DNA of 64,000 bases from Mortierella sp. BCC40632 (GCA_011634665.1 WAEK01000006.1:1496501-1560500); one strand, 5' to 3'. Counted from the stretch's first letter, positions 1 through 11,900 are shown. Notes: generated from the letters alone by a model not told the origin. Numbers and translations: made by a program.

Positions 1-286
1 TCTTCTTTCTCAACAGGTGTTGAAGGCATGCGCGATATCGACTGGACAGGAAGTACCCAGCAAGGAATTGGCATCGATTCACAACCTCAAGGATCTTGTC
101 ACTGTGTTGAATCGTTTGGATGAAGAATCAAAGGCAGCTCCCTTGAACCCCAACGGACATGTGGTCGCAGAATGGTTCGAAAAGAACAAGTCTTCTTTGC
201 CTCCCAATGTTGTCTTTATCCCTTATAAGAAATCGAGAGGTATCAAGATCGAGGATCGCAAATCCACCAACAAGAGGTTCCTATAG
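1..286 (+). CDS. 3' terminal exon of a conserved protein, possibly mitochondrial ribosomal protein mL50 (partial)
   Basis: The window opens inside an intron: a pyrimidine-rich stretch ends in CAG at 14-16, and an 89-codon open exon runs from 17 to the TAG at 284-286. The segment holds a short helix-rich motif (KELASIHNLKDLVTVLNRL) followed by a basic tail. The motif resembles the mL50 pattern, in which a small residue plus hydrophobic-His/Asn precede an acidic-Leu pair, but the match is from memory and weak. If correct, the protein belongs to the large subunit of the mitochondrial ribosome. The upstream exons lie outside the window, so targeting signal and start cannot be judged. It could instead be another small conserved fungal protein. 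That this is a real exon is fairly sure; the name is not. Confidence 0.4.
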   Translation, partial: LLSQQVLKACAISTGQEVPSKELASIHNLKDLVTVLNRLDEESKAAPLNPNGHVVAEWFEKNKSSLPPNVVFIPYKKSRGIKIEDRKSTNKRFL

Positions 287-720
287 ACGAAAATATTTTT
301 TTTTTCCCTTCGTATTTTTTTCTTTTTATATATTTGGAAAGCTACTCTCGTTGCCATTCTACTTTCTCTCTCAGCATAACAACACTGTCTACCTCCTCCA
401 TCTCCCTCTCTCCTTTTCTTTCAACAAAGTGAATTGTACTATCAGTCATCCACCTCCATGGCGCTCGCTTCTTCAGCCTGGCGACCCTTTGATCGACGGG
501 ATGCCTTCCAGGCCTGGATCCGATCACGGAGCTCGTGATCTATTATAAATAATCCACATTCAAAAAAAAAAAAAAAAAAGAAGGGAATTATGCGTGTCAG
601 GAATTGGATTTGAGCTCTTTCAACACGCTTCTCTTCTGTCCTTTTTGGGGAGAGAGCGAGAGCGAGAAGAGAGATGTGTGTGTAGAGGTCCGAAAGACCT
701 TGATCGTATCTTCTTTTCTT
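287..720. other. Convergent intergenic spacer
   Basis: Spacer between the stops of the first gene (+) and UFD2 (-). It is pyrimidine-rich and carries a poly(A) run at about 563-579. It should hold both 3' UTRs. The short open frames here are low complexity and I see no gene. Confidence 0.6.
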
Positions 721-2133
721 TCAGTACAACCACTTACTCTCAATAATGTCCTCAATCTTGAGTGGAGCACGGTTGAATGGATCAGTACCATCCGAGAGCA
801 AATGTGACTTGATCGTACTCCTGTCAATGGCCATGTTGGATGATGGCAAAAGCACAGGGTCTTCCATGAGAGTATACAAGAGCGGATCTAGAGGGTGTTT
901 GTCAAGAAGAAAGAGAAAGTGTGTCAACATTAGTGCGGAGCAAAAAGAAGGAAGGAAAGAAAGAAAAGAAAAAAGCGCTTGAAATCAATGCTTACCCAAG
1001 AATTCATCAGGAATATCTCCGAGCTCCTCTTCGTCTTCAGCTCCTTGTTGACGAACTTCTTCCACCTTGTGGACGAGTCGCATCAACTTTGAAATCTCAT
1101 CGGGGCTCTTGAGTTGACGATCCTTCAGAACTTGACACGCCTTGTAAAAGATTCCTTTACTATAACTACGGTCATCGCGTGCTAGTGCCGCAATAAAGGC
1201 TGGGCAGTCCAGGTGGAGATAGATCGAGATAATGTCGGACAAAAGGATACGAGGTTGGAACCGATACTCTTCTGGATTCTTGACCTATAGAGGGACCCCC
1301 AAAGCAAATAGAGAAAAAGGACCACAATTGTTTCAGCATCAACATTAGCACCTGTCATCCAAGGAAAGAGAAAGAGAGCAACCCTCATCGAGCAAACAAA
1401 GTAATCGATTCTCGTTTTACCTTCAAGGTCGACATTTTTTCTCCGACCAAGATTACAAGGTTATAATCCAACATAGTCGCCAAACGATCCACGATTTCTG
1501 CCGTCAAGAAGGGTTCTTTGATTTCGACCGTCAGATAGGACAACATATTGACTGTCTCATTTCCAAGTGCGATGTATGACGATGCCTGGCGTTGTGCTGT
1601 CCGCAAGACACCCTCTCGTTCCTGTCGGTGTTGAGGTGTATGACTCTCCCATGTTGCCTTGTCATCCATCTCGACCTCAATCTCGCGAATTTCGACCAGT
1701 TTGGTGAGTCCCTCATCCAGTAAATAGGTCGTATCGTTCATCAACAGATTAGCAAACCGAACAAACGACTCAGATCGCCTTTAAAAAAAGTATGAGAAGA
1801 GTGATCATGTCAGAACAAGCAACAGCTACAACATTTAAACAAACAAAACAGGACTTGAGAGAGAAAAAGGAGTGCACCTACTTGCTCTCGGCCTTGACCA
1901 TGTCACGATGGATCGGGTTGGTCCAAACAAACTTGAGAATCTGCGAGATATTGTATCGGATATTGAACTTGTCATAGAACTGAGAATGACGACCCGTGTT
2001 CTCGACCTCGACATAAAAGTTCATCAACGCAGGGACAAGGTGCTTCAACGCTAGAGGATGCGTATTCAACTTGATTCCAAGTCGGTCGTCGCCTGGGATA
2101 TTGCGATATGGAAGCGTGATGTAGAACAACACC

Positions 2134-2168
<35 letters not shown>

Positions 2169-5100
2169 TTGGATAGAGAGAAACAGAGTTCTTGTCAGTA
2201 TATCAAAATTCAAAGAAATCTACCCTGTGTCCCATATCATACACACACACACACACACACACAAAGAAAAAAACCTACCTCAACAAGCTTGGCCTTCAAA
2301 TGAGGGTTCTTGATATATCCTGGAGTAACCAAAAACACCATCGAAAATGAAAGCAACTCATCCAAACTCGAAGCAACAAGAGTATCGGGCGAGTATCGAA
2401 GGACAAACAAAAAGAACTCAATAATATCCTCCACAATATACTCGGGCAAGATTGAAAAGTCATCCAATGGTCGTACAGGAAGGGGTAACGTCATGGGACT
2501 CCGAGGATAACTCTTCTTTGGATCCACCATTCGCAACAACCAGGCCATAACCAAGTTATAGAATTGGAACGAATGTGCCAGAATCAATGGGTCCAGAATC
2601 TGAGCTTCCAATGAAAGTCGGAACGTAACCATCTTTTCAATCTGAACTTCATATCGTTTGATCAACATGTCATTCTCAGGTGTTGAATGTCCTGCTGCTG
2701 CCTGTGACTTGAGTCGATCATATTGTTCTCTCATCTCGTAGAAATCCCTCATGAACCGCTTATAATCGACAAACAGTCGAGAAATACCGATATGATGGAA
2801 TCCAAGTGTCAAAAAGAACATTTCTGTAATAAAGTTGTGTGCCTGAGACGCGGATCCTTCTCCTGAGGTATAGGCATCCACAACTTCCTTTGGAGCACAA
2901 ATCCGAGTCTCCTTGGTGATATCGAGTCTGGATTTACCCTTAAAGTAGGTCTGCGAAATCTTGTCGACTCTGGAGTGTTGACTATCCATAAATGGATCAC
3001 ACAGTTTCAACAAGACCTCTGTCAAATTGTAAATGAACCCATCTCCAGAGACCGTCGCTCGATCTACATGCATTTGAGCTCGACGTTCATTTTTGATTAG
3101 AATGGAGGAAAGGTATTCCAACATTTTTTCTTTGGTCTGGGGGCTGGATCGAACCATTCCATTGACCACCTGGAACAAAGAGTCATGGAGACCTCGAAGT
3201 GCCCCTCGGAGTGAAGCAAAAGCGCTGCCTGTATCCGCCTTGTTCCTTTGCAATCCTGTTCCAAATAACTCTGCCACTGTTGGCTAGAAGTAGGAAAAAA
3301 GAAAAAGTTAGCATGTCAGCTCACTGCGGATCAAAAATAGAAGATAAAACACCCTGATCAGTTTTGAAAATAGAGAGCTGACAGAAAGTAATAAAGACCT
3401 ACGTCATCTGTGCAGAATCCAGAGGTCTTGAAGAATGGTCCCAATGCAGACACAATCTCGATCTGTCGAGCTGTTGCGTTGGCTGGATTCCACGTAGCGA
3501 CCTCCGCAATGGCAGAGGCAATTTCGGGGATCTCAACCAAGGTGATCAAGGCCAAAAGAGGTGTCCTCCAGTCAGTGAGAATGGTTGCCTGTCTGGCCTT
3601 GGCGGCAACACCAGAAATAACGGGTTGAATGATTTCAGTCAGACCATCATCTTTGAATCGAAGTGCCATGTCCTTGAGGAACTCGCTTGGGACCCTGCTT
3701 GGTGTGTCTGGGTTGGACAAGAGTCTTTCTGTCAACTGGGGTGCGCCCAGAACGATCGTGCTGTGGTTTGAGGAGAGGAGAGAGGGAGGGAGAAGAAAGT
3801 CAAAGATTAGTGTAACTCTATAATTGATTTCTCTCCAATTCCTAGGCTCTATTACACAAGGATCGAGAAATGTCAAAGCGAACGAGTGAGAGAACTAAAT
3901 GGTACCTTTGCTTTTGTGGGAACATGTCGGGCATCTGAAGAACAAGTCCTGCATACGACACCAACAACTTCTTGGAGTCATCCAGAGTCTTGACGCGTTG
4001 TCCAATGACTTCTAATGGGAGTGTCTGCAAGACAAGACAACAACGAGGAAAAGGAGTGATAAGGAATTGTGAGCCAAAGGATCGATTTTTCTTTTTCTTT
4101 TTCTTTTTCAAATGGAATGAGTAGGATCTGCTTGTGCGTACCTTGGACTTTGAAGTTTGGATTTTGACGGTTTCGAGGCGCTTCCAGCAATCAAGAAGGT
4201 AGTCAAAGATAGTGTATTGAAGCTGGCCACGGTTAAGCAACGTTGCGTTTGACTCATCGTTCGGGTCTACTGATAAACGTTCCACTAGAACTCGATCCAG
4301 ACTTGCTTGACTGATGAGTAGTGGTTCTAGCAATATAAAAAGATGGGAGGGAAAGAAAAAGAAAAAGAAAAAAAGAGCAAGTCACAGGCAAGAAAAGCAC
4401 AAAGACGCTTGGAGTAAGTATCTCTTTCCAGGCACATGGTCGACATTTTTTTTTTTAGGAGACAAGAAAATGACGGTCGAAAAAATTGTACCATTCTCTG
4501 CCCTGAGTTCTTCTGCGAGATTGGCCAGGAAAAGGAGTGGCTCAGGCGCATCTGCTTTCTACATTGAATATAAAAAGAAGTGAGATCGAATATGAGTGCA
4601 AATAACACTTGGACATTGTGGATTCTCTCTTTTTTCCACACATTGTCGTTTAAAGACTAAAAAAAGAAAGAAGAGCCATACCAGAGATACCAGGAGGATA
4701 CGAGACAGGGCCTCGTTTTGCCATGCTTCAAATGTCAGGGCGGGTTGTTTGGGCGTTTGGGGAGTAGATGCCTATGTCCAAAGTCAGCAGCTGTCATGGT
4801 CAGTCATTTGGCTCCCAAAGAAAACATATGCCTCTATGACACGAGACTGGAGACAAGCAAACACCCCTTACCCTGCTGCTGGAAGAGGTTGTAGAAGAAG
4901 GTGCCGCAGCTGCCTTAGGCGGTGTTGGGGCAGCGGGTAGAGTAGTGGAAGCAGTTGCAGGAGCTGACGCAGCTTGAGAACTACTAGAAGACGGTCTGGA
5001 CGCGGGGTTTGGCGACTGAGTAGCAGAGTCCTGAGTTTGACTTGTATTTCCTGCGGCCTGCATTCTCTCCAGACGCTTGAGACGAATCTATGAATGAGAC

Positions 5101-5245
5101 ACAGGGAGGGAGACCAGGTCAGATGGTGAGAGGAGAGAGGTTGGCTGAATTTCCAAGACGGAGCAGTATAGCCATGCAAAGAATGAGGTCGTACGCGTTC
5201 TCTCTCCTCTTGAGAAAGAGGGCCTTCGTTTGTCGTGTCCTGCAT
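721..5245 (-). CDS. UFD2: Ubiquitin conjugation factor E4 (Ufd2/UBE4B), U-box ubiquitin chain elongation factor
   Basis: E4 enzyme that extends ubiquitin chains on pre-ubiquitinated substrates and hands them to Cdc48/p97 for proteasomal degradation. Twelve exons were resolved: 5245-5195, 5087-4872, 4771-4682, 4558-4492, 4326-4142, 4024-3906, 3760-3403, 3283-2279, 2132-1882, 1778-1421, 1284-996 and 887-721, giving 1,051 residues. The N-terminus ([14 protein letters not shown]) and the long helical Ufd2 core (for example [14 protein letters not shown] and [13 protein letters not shown]) are recognisable. The C-terminal U-box begins at [17 protein letters not shown], near residue 1,000. A Ser/Ala/Pro-rich low-complexity stretch fills roughly residues 25-85. 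All junctions are phase-consistent and the length fits the family. The start was chosen because ATG precedes the conserved SQEERER block. It is divergent from the methionine synthase reductase gene, 244 bp away. Confidence 0.95.
2136..2167. repeat. Poly(T) tract of about 32 bp inside a UFD2 intron
   Basis: On the UFD2 coding strand this is a poly(A) run ending only a few bases before the TAG of the 3' splice site at 2133-2135. A (CA)n microsatellite lies near the donor at about 2240-2262 in the same intron. Confidence 0.85.
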
Positions 5246-5489
5246 GCTTGACTCTTTGGGTGTAAGAAGGAATGGTTGAATGGAAAAGAAGAGACAGGAG
5301 AGAGAAGAACGCTGAGCTACACGTAAGATATACACGTGACTCTTCATCTGCAAGCCTCTCTCTCTCTCTCGCTCGTCTCTCTCTCTCAGGCCCTCTAAGA
5401 TAAAGGGTCTTATTTCTCTGGCTGCCCTGTGCTGGATTTCCTCTCCCCACCTCTCTCTTCTCTCTCCCTCTCCCCCAGACATCTGCAAA
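5246..5489. promoter_or_regulatory. Shared divergent promoter of UFD2 and methionine synthase reductase
   Basis: Only 244 bp separate the two start codons. The interval holds (CT)n blocks at about 5357-5390 and 5443-5473, next to the reductase start, and no evident TATA box. Both 5' UTRs must fit here, so the two genes probably share one nucleosome-depleted region. The pairing as a regulatory unit is inference. Confidence 0.5.
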
Positions 5490-6400
5490 ATGGTTCCACA
5501 GGACGATGCCACCCCAAGGGCCGATCATCTCACGGTCCTCTTTGCATCTCAGACAGGCAATGCAGAGTCCATCTCCCGCAGCATCCATGAGCAGGCCCAG
5601 GAACGCGGCTTCAAATCCTCTCACTATGTCCTCAACGACTTTGCCAAACTGGACTGGGAAAAGGAGGAATGTCTTGTCTTTGTTGTCTCCACCACAGGTG
5701 ATGGAGATCCCCCAGACAATGCCACCAAGTTTTGGCGTCACCTTCGAAAGCTAAAGGGGGCTGGTCTCCCCAACGCAAAGTATGCCATCCTGGGTAAGTG
5801 GATCCCATAGCACGGTCCTCTCTGTCTTTCTTTCGCTCACAATGTTTTTGATCTGCGCAGTAAAAAAAAGCTGCAAGGCGAAGCGGCAACACTCTAATCG
5901 TAGTCGTCTCTCATGTAATTGTTGTCATTATTGATACTTTTAAATTTTTTTTTTTAAAGGTCTTGGAGATACCAACTATGACAACTTTTGTCAGACTGCC
6001 AAACGACTCGATACCAAACTTCAGGAACTGGGTGCTAGTTCATTCTATGCTCGTGGCCTCGCCGACGATGCCACTGGGTAAGGATCCTCTCCCCCCTTTT
6101 TTATTCTCTCTCTCCCTTTTGCGTCGCTTCCTGCATGCCTGTGATTGATCAGGAATGATGATCAAGAAAATTCGACTTGGACTGACCCATACAAAAAAAA
6201 AAAAAAAAAAAAAAAAAAATCAACAACTAAAGCCTAGAGGAGACTGTTGACCCCTGGATCAAGAACCTTTGGCCTACCCTTGCCCACCAGGTCATCTCGA
6301 CCCCAACTATCCATGACTTGCCCTTGCCACATCTTACCCCTCAGGAGTCTCATATCATCAAGGAAATGATCTACCAAAAGGAACTTCAGGAGGAGCGTCA

Positions 6401-6431
<31 letters not shown>

Positions 6432-8220
6432 GAGCAACCAAAGGAGCAACCAAAGGAGCAGCCAAAGGAGCAGCCAAAGGAGCAGCCAAAGGAGCAGATC
6501 AGCTCTGTCAAGGAAACAGACGACGTTGCCTCGGTAGATGCTCGACTTCAGACTCTCTCTGTAAAGGAGGATACTGTGCCCCAAAAGTCCACCGTTCGTC
6601 GTGTGATCCCTGCTACTGGCCACACCATCGAGGTCGATCTCTCTGCTATGGACAGCCATTCCAGTCTTACAGGTCTTCCACGTGTCCCCAACGCCAACCT
6701 GACTCTTACCGGGATGACACCCGAATCTCTAGCAGTGGAAGGGAAATCAACCCCAACCAAAGGAGGGTTGCCCTCTTTTGTTCAGAGCCCAAGTCGACTG
6801 ATCTTGGCCAAGATCAACTCGGTCGAGTGTTTGACACCCGCCAATGCATTGAAGCGGACATTGGCGGTCGAGTTTGGATTTGATGATGATGTTGAGTATG
6901 CTCCAGGCGATGCTTTTGGGATCTGGGCTCCCAACGATGAGTCATTGGTGCGTGGGGTCTTGGCTTCATTAGCGATCAAAGAAGATGACATGACCAAGCC
7001 TATGAAATTAGAAGGCAAAGGTAAGAACGAGAGAGTGAGAGAGTGAGAGAGAGAGTGAGGGTGAGAGATTTTTTGGATAAATTATTAGTATGAGAAGAAA
7101 GAAAGGGAAGGGAAAAAAAAAAAGGAGGGCACAGCTGTTTTGTTGACTGACCAATTCTGACCAATTTTTTTTTTTTTTTTTCATACGCCATACGCCTTTC
7201 CTCCCTCCCCCAAAAAAAAAAAAAATAATATCTCTCTAGCCTTGCCAACTCATCTTCAGTCAATCCAACATGCATCTTTATTCGACATTTTCCAGTATGC
7301 AGTTGATCTGACCACAACCGTCAAAAAGGCTAACCTTCGACTCTATGCCGATCACGCCATGGATTTGGCCGAAAAACAAAAGCTCATGTTCTTGGCTTCT
7401 AAACAAGGTGCTGAACAATTCAATGCCTTCCGTGCTTGGGGACCCACCTTCCTCGATATCCTTCATACCTTCCCCTCTGTCAAGATCCCTCTTGCTCGAG
7501 TGATCGAGACTCTTCCACCTTTGCAACCCAGATATTATTCCATTACCAATTCACCCTTGGCCAAGAGTGGTCATCGTCGATGGGCCTGTGCGTTCAATAT
7601 TGTGGAGTATGAACATCCAAAGGGAATTCAACGTCGAGGTGTTTGTACACCTTGGTTGGATGAACTTTCGGGTCGAGCTTCCTTTGGCAAGGCAATTTCG
7701 AATCCTGCTCCGGGTCAACTTGTTCCCATGTTCCTCAAGCCGAATGAGACCAAGTTTAATTTGCCTACGGATACACTCAAGCCAGTGATCATGATTGGAC
7801 CTGGTACGGGTGTGGCCCCCTTTATGGGATTCCTGCAACATCGAGCTGAGCAACGAAAGATCAAGAAACGATTCAATCATGTGGGCAGTGGACCTCGACC
7901 GGAGATGGAAGACTTTTTTGGAGAGATGGTGTTGTTCTTTGGATGTCGAGACCGAGGTCTGGATTGGCTTTTCCGAACAGAGATGGATGAGTATGAGAAG
8001 GAAGGAGTGTTGACGAAGCTTCATTTGGCCGTGAGTCGAGAGGTTGATGAGACGATTCGTGGCAAGTATGTTCAAGACCTGCTTCGAAAGGAGTCCAAGA
8101 AGATCTGGGATTTGTTGAGTACTAAGGATGCAACCATCTATGTGTGCGGGTAAGACTGCCTGGCCTTTTTTGTTGTTGTTGTTGTTGTTGCTGTTTGTTT
8201 GTTTGTTTGTTTGTTGTTTG

Positions 8221-8282
<62 letters not shown>

Positions 8283-8546
8283 ATGACCTAATGCCCCCCC
8301 TCCCCCTTTTATTTTCTGCATCTGGATAGTGATGCTGGTGGAATGGCCAAGGGTGTGCACGACGAGCTGATCAACATCTTGGTGGAGCATGGCAACTTTG
8401 AAAAGATGGCCGCAATGATGGAGCTAACCAAATGGGCCCAGAACAAGCGTTATTTGCGAGACCTGGTAAGTGTGTGTGTGTGAGGCCAAGAATACCTGTG
8501 CGTATATGATTCCTTATCCACTAACTTTTTTTACTTTTGATTGCTG

Positions 8547-8587
<41 letters not shown>

Positions 8588-8600
8588 ATAGTGGGCATAA
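5490..8600 (+). CDS. MTRR: Methionine synthase reductase-type diflavin oxidoreductase
   Basis: NADPH-FAD-FMN electron-transfer protein; the family reactivates cobalamin-dependent methionine synthase. Exons 5490-5793, 5960-6077, 6233-7020, 7240-8149, 8330-8465 and 8592-8600 give 754 residues. The FMN domain (about 1-165) shows ASQTGNAES, STTGDGDPPD and GLGDTNYDNFC. It continues with LQELGASSFY and a DPWIKNLWP end that fit methionine synthase reductase better than the Tah18/NDOR1 sister family. A linker (about 195-230) holds Q11 and five EQPK units. The FAD domain carries RYYSITNSP (about 500) and GVCTPWL. The NADPH domain carries GPGTGVAPFMGF (about 590) and VCGDAGGMAKGV. The last exon encodes only Trp-Ala-stop. 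In the human enzyme the penultimate Trp stacks on FAD. Tah18 is the main alternative. Confidence 0.9.
6399..6497 (+). repeat. In-frame (CAG)n plus 12-bp EQPK minisatellite in the reductase linker
   Basis: A CAA/CAG run encoding eleven glutamines (to about 6431) is followed by five near-identical 12-bp units encoding Glu-Gln-Pro-Lys and a final Glu-Gln. Units differ only at a CAA/CAG wobble. It lies between the FMN and FAD domains, where length variation should be tolerated. Confidence 0.9.
8222..8278. repeat. (TC)n microsatellite in intron 4 of the reductase gene
   Basis: Nearly pure TC dinucleotide array preceded by (TTGT)n/(TTG)n tracts at 8169-8220. It supplies the pyrimidine-rich stretch of the intron ahead of the acceptor at 8328-8329. 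A second (CT)n array sits at 8550-8585, just before the last micro-exon. Confidence 0.9.
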
Positions 8601-8980
8601 AAAAGAAATTAGGACCTCGTCCCGTCGCATATATTATATATTTTTTCTGCATTGACTTACTCTTAGAGGAAAAAAAAGATAAAAGAGGGGAACCCCCACT
8701 CACTTCCCGTTACAGCTTCGCCCAGCCACAAAGAGTTCTGTGTGACTGAGTATAAAAAAAAATGGATGTTCAGTATGCATAATTGGCTCCCATTTCTATT
8801 TTTTTTTCTTCTTGTATGGGGTTGCTTTTATGTAGAAAAGAATTGACTAAGGTCCCAGGGAGTACCTGTTACACGATTAGACAAGAGAGAGAGAGACAGA
8901 GGGAGAAGGAGAGAGAGAGAGCGAAAAAAAAGATGAGAAAGAAGATTGAAGAGTGGAGGAGGCATCTCTGCTCGATTTTT
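8601..8980. other. Convergent intergenic spacer
   Basis: 3' flanks of the reductase (+) and the Sec7 gene (-). It holds a GA-rich microsatellite at about 8884-8950 and A-rich runs. I see no gene. Confidence 0.6.
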
Positions 8981-11900
8981 TCAAGCCCTTATTGCTTCAT
9001 CACTCTCATCTGTTAGTTCAACTTCACTTTCACTGCCATCCGAGAATGCTACTTCACTCTCGTCATACTCGTGGTGAAGCATCTCCTCTCCTTCTTCATC
9101 TTCATCTTCATCACCCTCTTCATTCTCTTCCTCCTCTTCTCTTTCCTCCTCCTCCTCTTGCAGAGACTTTCTAATCCGTTGGAGTCGATCCCTGCTAAGT
9201 GCCCCCATAAATCCAAGCATCAACGCCAACAAACTGTTTTGCTCCACCAACTTGATGATTTCTCGTCCACTTCGGTCAGGAATACTCGTTCCTGGTCTTG
9301 GCATTCGACACATCCAAGCATCCCCTACACCCCCCATCTTAATCCCAAGACCCATTTCATTCCTCGTCGCTGTGGCCGTCGTGGTCGTCGTAGTCGGAAT
9401 CGGAGTCGCTATCGTACTAGCAGCTTCGGTTGTGGTACCCGTCGTAGCCAAAGGTTGTACCAACGTCGTCGTCGTCGTCGCATTCGTACCCAATGTTCCA
9501 TTGACCTCCTTTGAATTTGTTAACCCGATTGTGGTCGTTGATTGAACAATGGGATGCGCTCCAGGTTCTGCTGGAACACTCACTGGAGGTGGAACCATTT
9601 CATCTTCCTCAGATGCCTCAACCCCCAACAAAATCTCCTTGAGCATCTGAAGTCCAATCGCTTGTTCTAGACTCGCATGTTCATTCAGTCGGGAGGCATC
9701 TCGTCCCTTGGCAATATGAAGACAACCTGTCAGAACCCTTGCCCATTCATCCTTCTCACTCGAAGACGAAGCTCCAAACAGATATCGACGACGTGTGCCC
9801 AGATCGTTCAAAAGAGACACTTGGAGTGTATGTCGCATAAATTGCCGTTCAATCGTGATGGAATGCTTGGAAGCCAATCCTCGGAAATCATACACTTGCT
9901 CCGGTGCTCCTTCTTCACCCTTCAACATGGGCTGTACCGTCAAGGTTTTGCGTCCTGGGGCCAGTCCAACGACTCTGAAACTCTGACTACGATGTGATCC
10001 AAACTCGAGGACAGAAGGCTCGCATCGGAGGTCGCGACCACTTAGATGGATCACAAGTCGCGGATCCAATACCGGGACCGTGATCGTGATCGGATCCGAC
10101 GGTACCTTCAACGTCAGCCTCGAAGGCAGTTGGGCTGGGGACACCATTACCAGTTTGAGTTTACGAGTTGTTGTTGGCGTTCTGGAGAGGGTACCCGCAG
10201 GATGAGCTTCAATATCCAATGGCTGGTGACTGATGGACGAAAAGATGTTGTGCAGAATATCCTTTGGAACAATGCACTGCTGGTCGAGGAGATGGAACGA
10301 CTCTACAAACGAATCTCTGGTCGGCTTTGGAAAGACGGTCAGGTCATCGAGTCCTGCAGAGGGAGGGGTCGGCAAGGGTGGCAGAGGTGGATGAGGGTGA
10401 AGGTGAGAAGAATGGTCCAGGCCGCCCATGGTGGGGATTGAGGGTATCGTGGGTGTCGAGGGTTGAGAAGCAGTCCGGGGTCGTACAAGCACATTCACCT
10501 CCTCTCGATCCTTAACCAATCGTGCACCTTCGTTCCCATGCAGCTGTGCGTTCAGGACAATCATGGCAATGACGAGCTTTTGCGCAATCGACGCATCAAA
10601 AACAACAACATTGGCATTGGCTTCGTACCACCGTTTGGTAAATTCTTCGAGTAGGTAATCAACACTGAACATGGCGCGTTCCGAATTTCCTGTCCGCTGA
10701 AGACTTGTCCTGGATGGAAGACTAAGTCGATGGAGCAAGATCCGAAGGGCCTCGTCCAAGACGACACCTGAAAACTGACATTGATCCAGAAATATCCTGT
10801 ACACCTGTCGGTTGGTATGATGTGACAAAAAGAATGCAAGTTGTGTCTTGGACAGCTCGGGTGTCTTATACAAGAGATGGGCCACCGAGACAGAGTCCGG
10901 GTGTAATGCTCGCTTCTGCACAAAGTTGCTCAACGCTAAAGATGGGTTGAGATCAAAGGTGTGGATAAACTCGGCCAGGATCGGCGGGATCTTGCGATTA
11001 CCCGTGATCCCTGCTTCTCTGTTTTTGAGATCGTACTTGTCCCGAGAGAGACTGAGACTGATGTTCTTGAGCTCAATGACGTCCTTGACCTGGAACCGAC
11101 TGTCGACCGTGGGCTGTCCTTCGGACATGGGCTTGGTGATGAGCAAGAGGTCGTTAAAGAGGAACAGATATCGGTTCTTGGTATTGGAGGAGCTGACAAT
11201 TTGTAGAATCTGGCCCTGGTGGACACATTTCCGCGGAGGATTCGTCAATGACACGGGTTTTCTTTCGATGGGAGGTGGTTGTCGAATGACGGGCGAGACG
11301 CCTCGGGGGAGCTTCTTTTCGGATGGTTGTTTACTTGGTTTGGGACGGGGTCGTGGTTGGTCTGGTAGACCGGAAGGAGGTGGGGGCAAGGGTGGGAAGG
11401 ATTGGCCAGCAGTAACGATGCCATTTTGAGCGATTTGAAGGAACTCGATGCTCGTTTTCCGGATTGCAGTTCGAGGATGGGTGGGCAGTAGCAGGTCAGG
11501 GGATCTGGATCGAACCGTACTTGGGGTTGAACCACCGGAGGCAGAGGGTTGCAAGAGTGGTGAAGGCGGGATGGTGGTGTACTCTTCCGTTAACCGGATA
11601 GCGGGGTGAAGAGTGGGTAGACTGGAGGAAGTGAAAGGGGAGGAAGAGGAAGAAGAAGGATCGGAGGAATGGAGTAGGTCCTGGCCTCGGTTGGCCCTGG
11701 CCGAGTCTAAGGACAGCAGAGAGGAGAAAGGTCAGCGAGAGCGAGAAGGAAAAAGTGGTATTTTGCAGCGCAAAGTGAATCTAGAAAGAGAAGAGGAGGA
11801 AGAGAAGGGGAAGAGGGGAGAAGGGGAGAAGGAGAGAGGAAGTAGAGAGGAAGAAGAAACTCATCCCACAGGGGAGTAAAGTGGCGATCTTTGCCATGAA

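Noticed and set aside
4868..5741. Minus-strand frames of 200+ codons over the UFD2 5' end and reductase exon 1
   Set aside because: They run through UFD2 introns and antisense to a conserved flavoprotein exon. Only the short [17 protein letters not shown] part is real.
5490..8600. NADPH-cytochrome P450 reductase identity
   Set aside because: No N-terminal membrane anchor, and the FMN and FAD motifs match methionine synthase reductase more closely.
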